From Nectonema munidae (taxonomy: Eukaryota; Nematomorpha; Nectonematoida; Nectonematidae), in contig JAUIRK010000768.1 of the NCBI GenBank assembly GCA_030549495.1, positions 1 through 64,000 of the forward strand: a DNA stretch of 64,000 nucleotides, in the 5' to 3' direction. Below the pieces are notes generated by a model, which made no database searches, was not told where the DNA came from, and was given only the letters and a program-made list of their open reading frames with translations. Positions within the stretch are counted from its first letter, which is position 1. Each line of letters begins with the position of its first letter. Position numbers and translations under genes: made by a program. Shown here in pieces: positions 45,010 through 54,404 of this stretch.

Positions 45010-45400
45010 GACTTCTACTTAAACGCTAGCCTCTTCTTTTTAACATATTTATAAATTTGAAATATTTGGATGAAAAGCTCCAATTAAAGACTTAAAAGTA
45101 TGATGCCAATTCTCACATTCATCATTTGTTTTGATAGAAGCTTTTTTAGATGATTTGTAAGAAATTACAGTTATTATATCAAAAAATGGAAGTTGTCTAA
45201 AATGATGATAATAATTAGATTTTCCATTCCAACTATCTTCTAACTAGTCTACAACAGGCTTACCATCTTTTGAAAGGTTATTATGCTAACAGAATTTTTC
45301 AAAATATTCAACAACGTTGCGAGGCGGAACAAATGCAAGAGGTGGAATCATGGGCAGTTTTAGAGTCTATGTTATGCTTTTGTGTGTGTAATAATTGTTG
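45010..45400 (-). pseudogene. MULE transposase C-terminal relic (FLYWCH-associated type)
   Basis: The minus strand from 45360 reads LPMIPPLAFVPPRNVVEYF, EKFC (stop) HNNLSKDGKPVVD (stop) LEDSWNGKSN, then IKTNDECENWHHTFKSLIG and FHPNI. The series ALAFVPPxDV, YFExxxxG and RTNNxxEGWHxxFxxxxGxxHPxI is characteristic of MULE transposases associated with FLYWCH fingers in animals. Two in-frame stops and no catalytic domain upstream mark it as a relic. Confidence 0.6.
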
Positions 45401-45889
45401 ATGAATTCATCCATATGAATATTTCGGTCACCAATCAAATGAATTGTTTGTTATTTCGTTTCTATTGTATCTAGTAACTTAGCAACTTTACCATGTAGTT
45501 TAGTCAGTGTAGATTTAAACTAAAGAAACTGGTTGAGCGTCGCAAGAGTTATGTTTCGATATATATAGATAGAGGCATAAAGAGCGCTGCTTGGCGTGTT
45601 GCAGAGTACTTGGATAAGGTGTTGCTGGAGGTTGTTGTGAGACTTCAAAAGAAGTGACATATCGAATAGCAAAGATACAAAATTCACATACAATCGCTGA
45701 AGAGTTGATTTAGCAATGCTCACTGAACCAAGCCAAATAGTATTTCACTCTGCAACATCACAATTCGCAAAAGGATAGAGGAACTCGCTACAGGCATTCT
45801 TGAACAACGTATTATCAAGCTTCTATTCCAAATTTTCATTGGAGGTTGGTGAAAGCACTGTTATCGCATCTTGTGCCACATTGAATATA

Positions 45890-46120
45890 TTCATTGGATA
45901 AGTTCATGAGGGTGGTATCAAGAAAGAAATGTCACTATCTGATAAATTGCCGTCAACTACAAAAGGTGCAGATATCTCAACACAGTGGATGGGTTTCTGA
46001 GAATGGAGGGTCTAGATTAGAGCTTGAAAATGTACTGTACAATACTGAAGTTCACTGGCTGTCACTTGGAAAAATCCTTGCTCGTATAAGATTCATCCAT
46101 GGTGAAATCTGCGTGCGATG
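45890..46120 (+). pseudogene. Short hAT transposase relic
   Basis: One frame carries ENVLYNTEVHWLSLGKILA and RIRFIHGEI, which matches the hAT block HTEVRWLSRGKVLxRxxELREEI. Nothing else of the element is recognisable. Confidence 0.45.
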
Positions 46121-46429
46121 AATTATTATGGGTCACATGCTTGTGTTACCTACCTGGAATCTTTGGAAAGATGGTATATCTTCAATAGGATAAATGACAA
46201 TTGCGAATCGTATTTTGGGGTTTGGAAACACTGAGTTAGAAGGGCTGAGTGAAGAACTCTAGATACAGAAAAGTAATACACTAAAACCTTCGGATGTTCA
46301 ATTTCATCTACAGCATAAAGAGGAGCATTCGTGTATATATCAACCTTCACATGAAGCGTTCTAGTAAGCCACTATCTCTTGAGGCACACAAACGAAATCA
46401 CCCTGATCAAAAAATGGATGACAAGAAAT

Positions 46430-47375
46430 TGATACAGCTTTTTACAAATTGATAATTAAAAATTTTTTGTACATAAATAAAGTTCTTCTTCATTATTTAG
46501 AAAAGAAAATATAATAAAATTTAATGCAGAAACAAAAACTTTATCTTTATTCAAAATTCATTTCAAAAAATTGAGCAATATTTAATTAGCATAATATATA
46601 CAGAAAATAAGAATATGAACTTTATTCAAAATATTGAATTCGTTGCCTGATCAAAGAAATCATCACTGGGACTAGTGATAAACTTTGAGATAAGCGGTTA
46701 TTCAACTTATCCAAATTCGGTCTAGGTCTCTTAGTATATGAAACATATTGCCTTGAGGAATTTTGAGAAAGAAAATTCGAGACATCGATGCAACGAAATT
46801 TTACGGGGGAAAGATATTTTAATTTGTAGGCACTACAACCACCTTAAAATTACTACCGTACTTATAATACCTACATTTAAAACATATGAAAATGGAGCAT
46901 ATGAAAATGCGAAGCTCCAAGTTTGCACAACTTAAAGTGAAAATGGAATGGGAGGATTAGTATTATGAGCTGAAAATGTGAATATGTTATCTTAGCTTTT
47001 TCACACCTACATATTTGTAAGAGTAATCTTTCTCTATCATCATCTTATATATAGTGCATATGTGGAACTCAGTTTCTCAACCACATATTACTATATAAAA
47101 ACGTGAACACAATAAAATGGTATGGCAAAAACTTTCATTTATATGCTAACAATTAAGAAAATGTCTCCTTTTTAACATTTTTCATTCATCCTGAAAGTTA
47201 TGTTTTTCTGTACTCAAATTGCCATTGTTAATTGTATTTTATCCTCTTTTTTTGCATTCGTTAAAATGTTTTGCCGTTTTCAAAATCAATGTTTTTTGAT
47301 TTTAAATGTTTTAGGTGCAAAAATTAGCTATTGCCGTTTGCTTTCTTCCAACACTAAAGTATAAAAATAATAATA
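46430..47375. other. Non-coding stretch
   Basis: No domain recognised. A frame at 46738-46935 (65 codons) is not recognised. Confidence 0.4.
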
Positions 47376-47378
47376 AAA

Positions 47379-47384
47379 TTTATT
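47379..47384 (-). terminator. Polyadenylation signal abutting the METTL3-like stop codon
   Basis: On the minus strand the stop TGA (47387-47385) is followed at once by AATAAA (47384-47379). If used, the 3' untranslated region would be only about 20 to 40 bases. Confidence 0.45.
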
Positions 47385-48764
47385 TCAAGATTTTCCTAGC
47401 ACAATCCAATTAGGGTGTAATTGATTGGCGTTACCAAATAACTCGAGCTTACAAGTGCCAGGAGATATTCTTTCAATCATGGCGTAAATTTCATTTGGCT
47501 TATCCAGCTTGTCGTTGGCGTCTGGACCAGAAATGACCACGTTACAGTCAACATTCACATTGATATCAACGAGTGGTTTACCCTTACAACAAATCAGCCA
47601 ACACTGAAGAGGTGACGATGTAGTTGAATAGCTGTTAGAATTTTTGCTTAACAATTCATTTTTTAAAAAGTTTAGAGAAGTAATTCGAAGAGAAATAATT
47701 TCATCAATCACAAAATATCCAAAATTTTTAGCGAATTCTTTGGCTTTCACTTTCAAGGAAGCATTTACCCAGATGAAAATAAATCCATTATCCTGTAAAG
47801 CTTCCAATTTTAGATATTTGAGCTCTTCAAAGGATTTGTCATTTCTAACATTTGGTGCTTTTACACTAGAATCATGGTAAAGATTCAGCATGATGATGTT
47901 GAATTTCTTTAAAGATTCATAATTGATGCTTCTAACACTGTCACATTGTTTCCATTGAGGAGGGCGGAGTTTGCAACCTGAAAGCAGTCGAGAGCTTAGA
48001 GAAGGGGATTTCAAAGCTTTCAGGGATAACTTTATTTCTTTCTCAAAGTCGATTTCGTAGTGCACAAGTTTGCACAAAGGAAAGCTATGGCAAGGCCCGA
48101 TACTTCTACACATCCCGAGTTCGATGTCTGTGTTTGGTTTAAGAATGCTCCGGATGTGAAGACTATTGCACTCGTAAACGGAATATTCTTGGCACTTGTC
48201 TTTAAAAATGAAGGCGCATATGTTTTCGAAAATGTTGAAGTTGTAGACATGCTGCAACTTTTCAACTATCAGCTTTTCTTTCGTAGTAGGCTTGATCATA
48301 AGTTCGAATATCTCTTCCAAAATTTTTTTATTTTCTTTATTCTTCAAAGTAGAAGAGGAGCCATCTTTTTCCCATTTCATTTTTTTATACTCGCTTTCCT
48401 GTTCAAATGCAGATAAGAAATTTTTTAATTTGCATTCCGAAATCTTAATTATACTGGCATCATCAGAGCCAGTGTTTTGATCTTCAAGCTTCAATGAGAG
48501 CAGATTCAGGGCTTTTAGTTTCTTTGTTAGCTTCATTGCTCGTTGAATACTTATGCTTATCTTTGCATCAGAAATTAGAGTGCTCACCTTGCAAGGCAAC
48601 GCTTTCACACCCAGCAAATACTTAATAAAGTGTTTTTCATTATCCTTTATACTAAGCACCATTTTCTGAAAAAAATTATTCAAGATATCACACAACAGTT
48701 TAAAATTTAAATATTTGCCACTTGATAACAACCAACAGCTGCAAGGGCTATCATCGGCTGCCAA
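47385..48764 (-). CDS. METTL3-like MT-A70 family protein lacking the DPPW catalytic motif
   Basis: The frame is open for 459 codons. Residues 219-235 (CRSIGPCHSFPLCKLVH) align with the second CCCH finger of METTL3, and YEID follows as in METTL3. The MT-A70 domain runs from PPQWKQCD (268) to the end: LQDNGFIFIWV (323-333), KPNEIYAMIERISPGT (422-437), LELFG (440-444), PNWIVLG (451-457). In METTL3 this domain binds SAM and makes N6-methyladenosine in mRNA with METTL14. Here DPPW is replaced by NLYH (294-297). R536, H538, N539, N549 and Q550 of human METTL3 correspond to N, N, Q, K and S. The last 30 or so residues of METTL3 are missing. METTL14 is excluded by the KPDEIYGMIERLSPGT match. A splice-acceptor-like tract precedes Met35 (48662), so the start may lie there and an upstream exon may exist. 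Probably a non-catalytic paralogue. Confidence 0.85.
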   Translation of the reverse strand: MAADDSPCSCWLLSSGKYLNFKLLCDILNNFFQKMVLSIKDNEKHFIKYLLGVKALPCKVSTLISDAKISISIQRAMKLTKKLKALNLLSLKLEDQNTGSDDASIIKISECKLKNFLSAFEQESEYKKMKWEKDGSSSTLKNKENKKILEEIFELMIKPTTKEKLIVEKLQHVYNFNIFENICAFIFKDKCQEYSVYECNSLHIRSILKPNTDIELGMCRSIGPCHSFPLCKLVHYEIDFEKEIKLSLKALKSPSLSSRLLSGCKLRPPQWKQCDSVRSINYESLKKFNIIMLNLYHDSSVKAPNVRNDKSFEELKYLKLEALQDNGFIFIWVNASLKVKAKEFAKNFGYFVIDEIISLRITSLNFLKNELLSKNSNSYSTTSSPLQCWLICCKGKPLVDINVNVDCNVVISGPDANDKLDKPNEIYAMIERISPGTCKLELFGNANQLHPNWIVLGKS

Positions 48765-48975
48765 CTACAAAATCCCACGACTCGCGCAAGTTTCAACAAA
48801 GATACATAGAGGAATGCGTTTGGTCATTGAGGCAAAAAGTATATTCTAATCTTGGAATGACCTTTTTCGTAATTAGTTTAGGGTTATGGATTATTCTAAC
48901 AGTAAATTCCAATGTCATTTTCGAAAACGCTGGTGTCATTGACGTCTAAATGAACAAATTAACTGTTTAATAAAT

Positions 48976-49060
48976 CAGGGGCGCACATCCGGGGGGCGGG
49001 GGCGACCCCCCCCCCCCAATGTGTTTTTAGGAAGGCGAAAATAACCTTCGCCCCCAATAA
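48976..49060. mobile_element. hAT-type terminus related to the 17391 MITE
   Basis: CAGGGGCGCACATCCGGGGG matches the right terminus of the 17391-17682 element read inwards (CAGGGGCGCACATCTGGGGG). Beyond about 20 bases the match ends in C/G runs. No second end or duplication was found. Confidence 0.4.
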
Positions 49061-49420
49061 TTTTCTATAAGTAAGAGTTGCTGCTTGTTTATAAAACATG
49101 TATGATGATTGATGATCGCATTTTTCCTATCGAACATATTTTACAGACGATGCGTGAGAGCTATATAATAATAATCCATTGCACACAATAAGTAAGCAAT
49201 GTTTATCACAGTGTCTCCTCTTTGTAGTATTTTTGAGCAAACACATGTTCATGATCCACTAGATTTTCTCATCTTCTGTCACAGTGATTCTATTTCTCTC
49301 TCCTCTGTTTTTCTCCTCCGCTTTCTCTGCTAAAACTCAATCATTCACTCAAGCTCTCTTCTTTCATTCAAGCCCTCTTCTCTTGTTAAGCTCTCCTATC
49401 TCATTCAGCTCTCTTCTCTC

Positions 49421-49608
49421 CAGTCACGTAGCTAGGCTGGGGCATGAGGGGTCGTGCCCACACTCCTATGTACCCCATGCATCTTATGCGATATCAGTTT
49501 TTGAAAATTTCTCCAATGAAAGGGTCAAGAAAGTATAAATAATGTTGCGCAAGTTTTTTGTTTTTAAATTGTGCCCCTCCTATCATCTTTTTTTTGGCTA
49601 CACCACTG
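49421..49608. mobile_element. 188-bp hAT MITE with imperfect 8-bp duplication
   Basis: The left end is CAGTCACGTAGCTAGG and the right end read inwards is CAGTGGTGTAGCCAAA, the widespread CAGTGGCGTAGCCA hAT terminus. CTTCTCTC precedes and ATTCTGTC follows (six of eight identical). There is no coding sequence. Confidence 0.7.
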
Positions 49609-50030
49609 ATTCTGTCTAATTTGCATTTAGAGTTAAATTAAAATAGTTTTCAATCGCTACAATTTTATATCAATGAATATTGTTAGACTCGCGCAAAGAA
49701 TTTTTTTCCAACAAAGGTCATTTAAACTTTATCACTACATTTTGTAACATTTGAAAACCTTAATTTTTTCAAGTCAAGAAATATATATATTTGCTTAATA
49801 TTTCAGCAGAGATATTTTTTTATAATGTTCGATTGTTAAATTTTATAACACTGCACATAATCAAGTCACTTTTTTTAAGAAAATTTGTTGATTATTATAA
49901 TAAAAATATATCGAAACAAAATGTTTCAGTTGTTAAAAATGTACTTGGTCAGAATTTTATTTGTAGACAGAAATATTCAAAAAAAACGCAATGATTTTCT
50001 TTTCTTGTATATTTTGATTTATGTTAGTTT

Positions 50031-50432
50031 GGTCCTAGGACATTTCTCCCTATTATTTTCATAAGACAGTTCGTCCCATGGACAATTCGCCCTATTATTT
50101 TCATAAGACAGTTCGTCCCATCGACAATTCGCCCCTTTATTTTCATAAGACAGTTCGTCCCATGGACAATTCGCCCCATTATTTTCATAAGACATTTTGT
50201 TTCATCGACAATTCGCCCCGTTATTTTCATAAGACATTTTGTCTCATGGACAATTCTAAAAAATTAAGAGATATAATGATTAATTTGAAATAATTTAATA
50301 GAGATAAAATAAACAATATAAAATTTTTTAATAATTTTACACATATAATAAGCAAATATGGATGAAACAAATAGTCTATGAGACAATTTGTCCAGCGGGC
50401 AAATTATCTATGGGGCGAAATGTCTGTTGACC
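50031..50432. mobile_element. 402-bp terminal-inverted-repeat element with perfect 8-bp duplication
   Basis: The left end is GGTCCTAGGACATTTCTCCC; the right end read inwards is GGTCAACAGACATTTCGCCC (15 of 20 identical). GTTAGTTT flanks both sides (50023-50030 and 50433-50440). The interior carries a 42-bp tandem array. Ends starting GG with an 8-bp duplication fit Merlin or a related superfamily better than hAT, but the superfamily is not settled. Confidence 0.75.
50043..50256. repeat. Five-copy 42-bp tandem array
   Basis: TTATTTTCATAAGACA recurs at 50053, 50095, 50137, 50179 and 50221, an exact 42-base period. Each unit also holds a TCGTCCCAT(G/C)GACAATTCG segment, which degenerates to TTGTTTCATCGACAATTCG in the later units. 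Because 42 is divisible by three both strands stay open, which explains the 68- and 71-codon frames here. Confidence 0.85.
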
Positions 50433-50661
50433 GTTAGTTTAAATAATTTTTTAATTATAAGGGTTAGCTACTTAAACGTTCGCTTTTTCTGCTTATAAAA
50501 ACTTGAAAATATCAAATAAACTCTCATTCTTTATGACTCCTATTATTTTGAGAACAGACGGTTCCATTTTAAAATAGTGAAAATTGCTTTATTAATTTAT
50601 TTTGTTTCCTTTCTCTCTTATGTTAATTATTTAGCAAATTTTTCAATTTTGAGTAAAAGGT

Positions 50662-50816
50662 AAGGTGCAGCTTATGTATTTTCATTGACAAGGCACTGAT
50701 GTACCGCTCATGTCAAACTATGAACAAATTCGTATCGATGAGGAATCGAACCCAGAGGCTTCCGTGCTGAGTCCATCATCTCAACCAACCTGCCACACCA
50801 CCCATAGAGTATGCTG
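50662..50816 (-). mobile_element. tRNA-derived SINE, copy 4 with perfect pol III boxes
   Basis: On the minus strand TGGTTGAGATG (50787-50777) fits the A-box consensus TRGYNNARNNG and GGTTCGATTCC (50752-50742) fits the B box. They are followed by CATAGTTTGACATGAGCGG and CAGTGCCTTGTCAATGAAAA, a diverged form of the shared body. Confidence 0.7.
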
Positions 50817-51270
50817 TAGGGGATACGTCAAATTAGTTTTCAAAAAACTTAAGTTATGCTTTAAAATTTTTTAGTTTTTTTTTGAAGCTCTATAACTTTT
50901 TCTGATAGACTTTTTTTCCTTAAAAGTCAAACAGTTTTTGCTTAAAAGGCAAATCATTGCAAAATGTTAAAAGTTAATTTACTTTTTGTAGCTTGCATCA
51001 ATTTAGCTTTTAAACTATTTTTGAATGATGCCAGAGTAAAATGAAATAATGGGATCTTAATTTTTTGATATTTTTGTTTGCCCAATTATAACTTCATTTT
51101 ATACCCTTGCCCTTGAATCAATCACATTTTTTCATATAAACATAGCAGGGTGTCTAGTAGACTCTTTGCCTTTAGACTACATTCACTCATATAAAACTAT
51201 CCAACCTTCAGTTATTTGTTTTCTCTATGAATCAAATATCCTTTCATCAATTCCTGTAAAACAATTTTCG

Positions 51271-51970
51271 ATTTTTTTAAACTAGTGTATATTCGATGGT
51301 TGTAGATAAAAATGGCCCCAGAAAAATGCCCTTGCAATAAATGCCCCGAATTAAAAAGTAGGAAAAAATGCTCCCTAATTTTAGATTTTTTTTTAATTAT
51401 ATAAATATTTTTATTTGGTTTTTTTCTTTATAAAGTTCTTAAAAACAATAGCAAAGGTGCAGATTTGTGGGAATGTGTTCTTAAAATTAGTTAAAACACA
51501 AATTATATTTACAAAGTGTTCCGATACACACAAAGTCCAAAAATATTTGCTCTTTTATAAATTTTGTTTTGTATTTAAAAAATTGTCCTATGCTGAGTTT
51601 TTTAGTTTACTTTAATTAAATTTTAAATGTTTTAGATGAAAAGTTAACTTTTTGTTTTTTTTTACAAAAAATCTTTATTTGACATATCATTTTTAAAAAA
51701 TTTTTTTTTAATTTTAATTGGTTCCTACTTTTTAATTGGGGCATTTTTTCTGAGCACCATATTCGATATGCAAATTTAGTTAAAATATTTTCGCTGGAAG
51801 TATAGTATTTAAATTCACCAATTTTGTAAAAAAAATATAAAGTAGTCTTATAAATTTAGGACTTTAGGTATGCGCTGAATACACTCTATTTTAAAGGATG
51901 GTCTCCCGTGGTATTTCCATACCACTAATTTTGAAAATTGAAACAAAAAAATTTCGCCCCCCGAATAATG
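51271..51970 (-). mobile_element. Decayed copy of the 17391 hAT MITE, interrupted by a nested element
   Basis: TTTTTTTAAACTAGTGTATA (51275-51290) and, after the insertion, ATGCAAATTTAGTTAAAATA through TCTCCCGTGGTATT to TTTTGAAAATTG match the reverse complement of 17391-17682. The terminal repeats are no longer recognisable. Confidence 0.7.
51298..51758. mobile_element. 461-bp nested element with perfect 9-bp duplication
   Basis: It starts GGTTGTAGATAAAAATGGCC and ends, read inwards, GGTGCTCAGAAAAAATGCCC. ATATTCGAT occurs at both junctions (51289-51297 and 51759-51767). A subterminal inverted repeat AAATGCCCC(G)AATTAAAA plus AGTAGGAA lies at about 51333-51365 and 51721-51748. No coding sequence is seen. 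GG ends and a 9-bp duplication suggest the same broad class as the 50031 element. Confidence 0.75.
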
Positions 51971-51979
51971 TGCAGTTAA

Positions 51980-53160
51980 AATAAAAAATTTTAATGAAAT
52001 TATCATGTGACAATGGCCGCGTTGTTTTAGTAATTGCAAATAGAGAATTCGAAATTGCGAAAATTTGACGTGTACATGATATTGGAGCATAAGATATGAA
52101 ACTTCGGAATAGTATGAAGATAGAAACAATTTTTTTCATTTTGTTCTCATATATATTGATGCTAACAATCAATATTTTATGGTTAGGTATTCCTATTCGT
52201 AAAGTTTCTTATATACTATTTTTAATCTGCTATTTTATCTTAGTTAAAAAAAAGTTTATTAAAAAAAATGCACAACTGTCAAAATGTTGAACAAGTTTTT
52301 TAGCTCGACCGATATTTAAAGGGAAGGGGGACTTTGTTAAAAATGTTGAAATAAAAAAGTTTTTGGTTGGTTGAAAATGACACAGAAAAGTCTTTAAAAT
52401 TAAAAATTTAGATTACAAATTTGGACTAAAAGCTGTCAAATATTAATTTATAAGTGTTGTTATTTATGGGTTAATTTTCCATAAATGTAGATTATGTATG
52501 GTGGCGCAGCCAACTTACAAACTGAAGTTTAATAATAATTAGCGGACATTTTGTTTTTAGTTTTGAAAAATAAGCATAAAAAATATGTTAACGCAGGTAT
52601 TTTTTTTATTTATATTGAAATACTCTCGTATGCAACTTCATACCGCAGTCGTTCAAAGTTTTTGATCCTCTTTAGTCTATACCAAGGATCTTAATATTTT
52701 GATGACTTAAAACCCAGAGTTGATTGTTTATTAAGAACCTATATCACATCAACTAACTAAGCTATCGAAATATCATAACCATTTCCTAGTTTGACTTGCA
52801 AATAGGCCAACATATTGAATTATTGTAGATACCAAGAAATGATGAAATAAAATCTAAGCATTGATAACTTTATCATATTTAATTACAAAAAGAAAAATTA
52901 ATATTGAAAATTAATCCAGCGGCTTTCTGGCTTTTAGAAGCTTTTTTTTTTAAAAAAAAAAAAGATTTTTTATAAATTTATATTTTTTTACATAATGTAC
53001 TTGTGTGTACATGTTGATTTTTGTTGCGAATAAATTCTTTTCTTCTTCTTCTTAATATTGAGAAATGAAAAATATTCAAATAACTATATCTATAATTAAT
53101 TTTCTGTTCATGAATATTACATTAACATATCAAATATCGTCTTATAACACAGAGGTGTGA
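51980..53160. other. Non-coding stretch
   Basis: An unusual T-run/A-run junction (gcTTTTTTTTTTAAAAAAAAAAAAG) lies near 52941-52964. No ORF of note. Confidence 0.4.
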
Positions 53161-53164
53161 TATT

Positions 53165-54398
53165 TGCTATTAATTTTGTACAATCAAAGCATTCGGTACA
53201 GTTAATTTTAAAGTGGTATAATTGGCGCGAGGAACTTTCCTATAAAATGTTTGTGGAATAATAAATGGGGTTGCCTTCTCTTCAACAAAACACTTCCACG
53301 TAATCGATTTATGGAAATTATGAGATTTCTTCCATTTATTGAAAATTGCCAAAAGCGTATATTCCTACTCCCAGTTTGACCTTGATGAGCAGCTTTTGCC
53401 ATGCAAAGCGAGATATAAAGTTTTGCAATATATGGTTAATAATCCAGATAAATTTGGAATGAAATTTTGGATGCTTGTTCACGTTGAATCTAAATATTTG
53501 TTCAATGCAATTCCATACTTCGGAAAAATTGAAGAAAGAACTAAAAACATGAGTGTGCCTACTAGTGTAGTTTTGAAATTAATGACACCTCTTTTTAAAA
53601 AAAGGTTATAAGGTGACATGCGATAACTTTTTTACTTCTTTAGAGTTATCCATAGAACTTGCGAAACGAAAGTGTAGTTTAGTCGGCACTATTCGACAAA
53701 ATAGAAGAGAAATACCTGAAAGAAGAGAAGCCAACTGTTACTCTCACATCTTATCAATGTAAAAAGTCAAAATCAGTGATTATGATAAGTACACTCAATT
53801 CTTGCGTGCACATTCCTTCAGAAAACAATCATAAGAAAAAAGCAGATTCAATACTTTTTTACAATAAAAATAAAGTGGGAGTTGACGTGTTAGACCAAAT
53901 GGCTAAACAGTACTCCACTAAAGCATGTAGTAGCCGCTGACTCATGCACGTTTTTTACAACATTCTTGATATGGCTCTTATAAACAGTTGGATCATTTAT
54001 AATGATGTTTGCAAATCATCAATGAGCAGAAGAAACTATCCGAAAGGTTGCAGAAGAACTTTGTAGAAGTTCTTTATCAGAAGAACCTTGTTCAGAAAAA
54101 AGAACAAAAAATGAAAAAAATACAGAACGTAAAAAGTGTGCAAGTTTTGGGTGTAGAAATAGAACAAAAGAAGTATTTGGCAAGTGTGGAAAGACGGTTT
54201 GTAGAACTTGTGCCTTGAGACTTTGTCAAGATTGTTAAAAATGAAGTTTATGATAATAAAATTTGTTTTTTTCTTTTTTAAATCAATTATTTTGTTGATC
54301 CGTAGAAAAAATATAACTAAAATTTGAATACTTTAATTCTGCGTCAATTGACGCACTCTGGTCTTTAGAGGTATAATGAGATTTTGGTCCTTCTAGTG
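53165..54398 (+). pseudogene. piggyBac transposase relic with one intact end
   Basis: Successive frames give LPRNRFMEIMRFLPF (about 53300), FDLDEQLLPCKARYKV and NPDKFGMKFWMLV (53339-53611), GYKVTCDNFFTSLEL (about 53605-53650), KVGVDVLDQMAKQYST (about 53873-53925), FYNILDMALINSW and the Cys-rich tail KCASFGCRNRTKEVFGKCG ... CALRLCQDC (about 54135-54235). All three catalytic aspartates (DEQL, CDNFF, VDVLDQ) are visible in their places, although the reading frame shifts and holds stops. The 3' end reads, inwards, CACTAGAAGGACCAAAATC next to TTAA (54399-54402), the piggyBac target site. The palindrome GCGTCAATTGACGC at about 54340 is subterminal. The left end is lost. Confidence 0.8.
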
Positions 54399-54404
54399 TT
54401 AAAT

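Noticed and set aside
48032-48416. Plus-strand 118-codon frame and minus-strand alternative frame within the METTL3-like gene
   Set aside because: The METTL3 match is in the minus-strand frame 47385-48764; these are shadows of it.
50024-50293. Repeat proteins of 68 and 71 codons with a 14-residue period
   Set aside because: They are explained by the 42-bp tandem array inside a transposable element and have no other support.
42337-50787. Pol III A and B boxes as possible tRNA genes
   Set aside because: The boxes belong to repeated SINE copies; no acceptor-stem pairing or cloverleaf could be made out.
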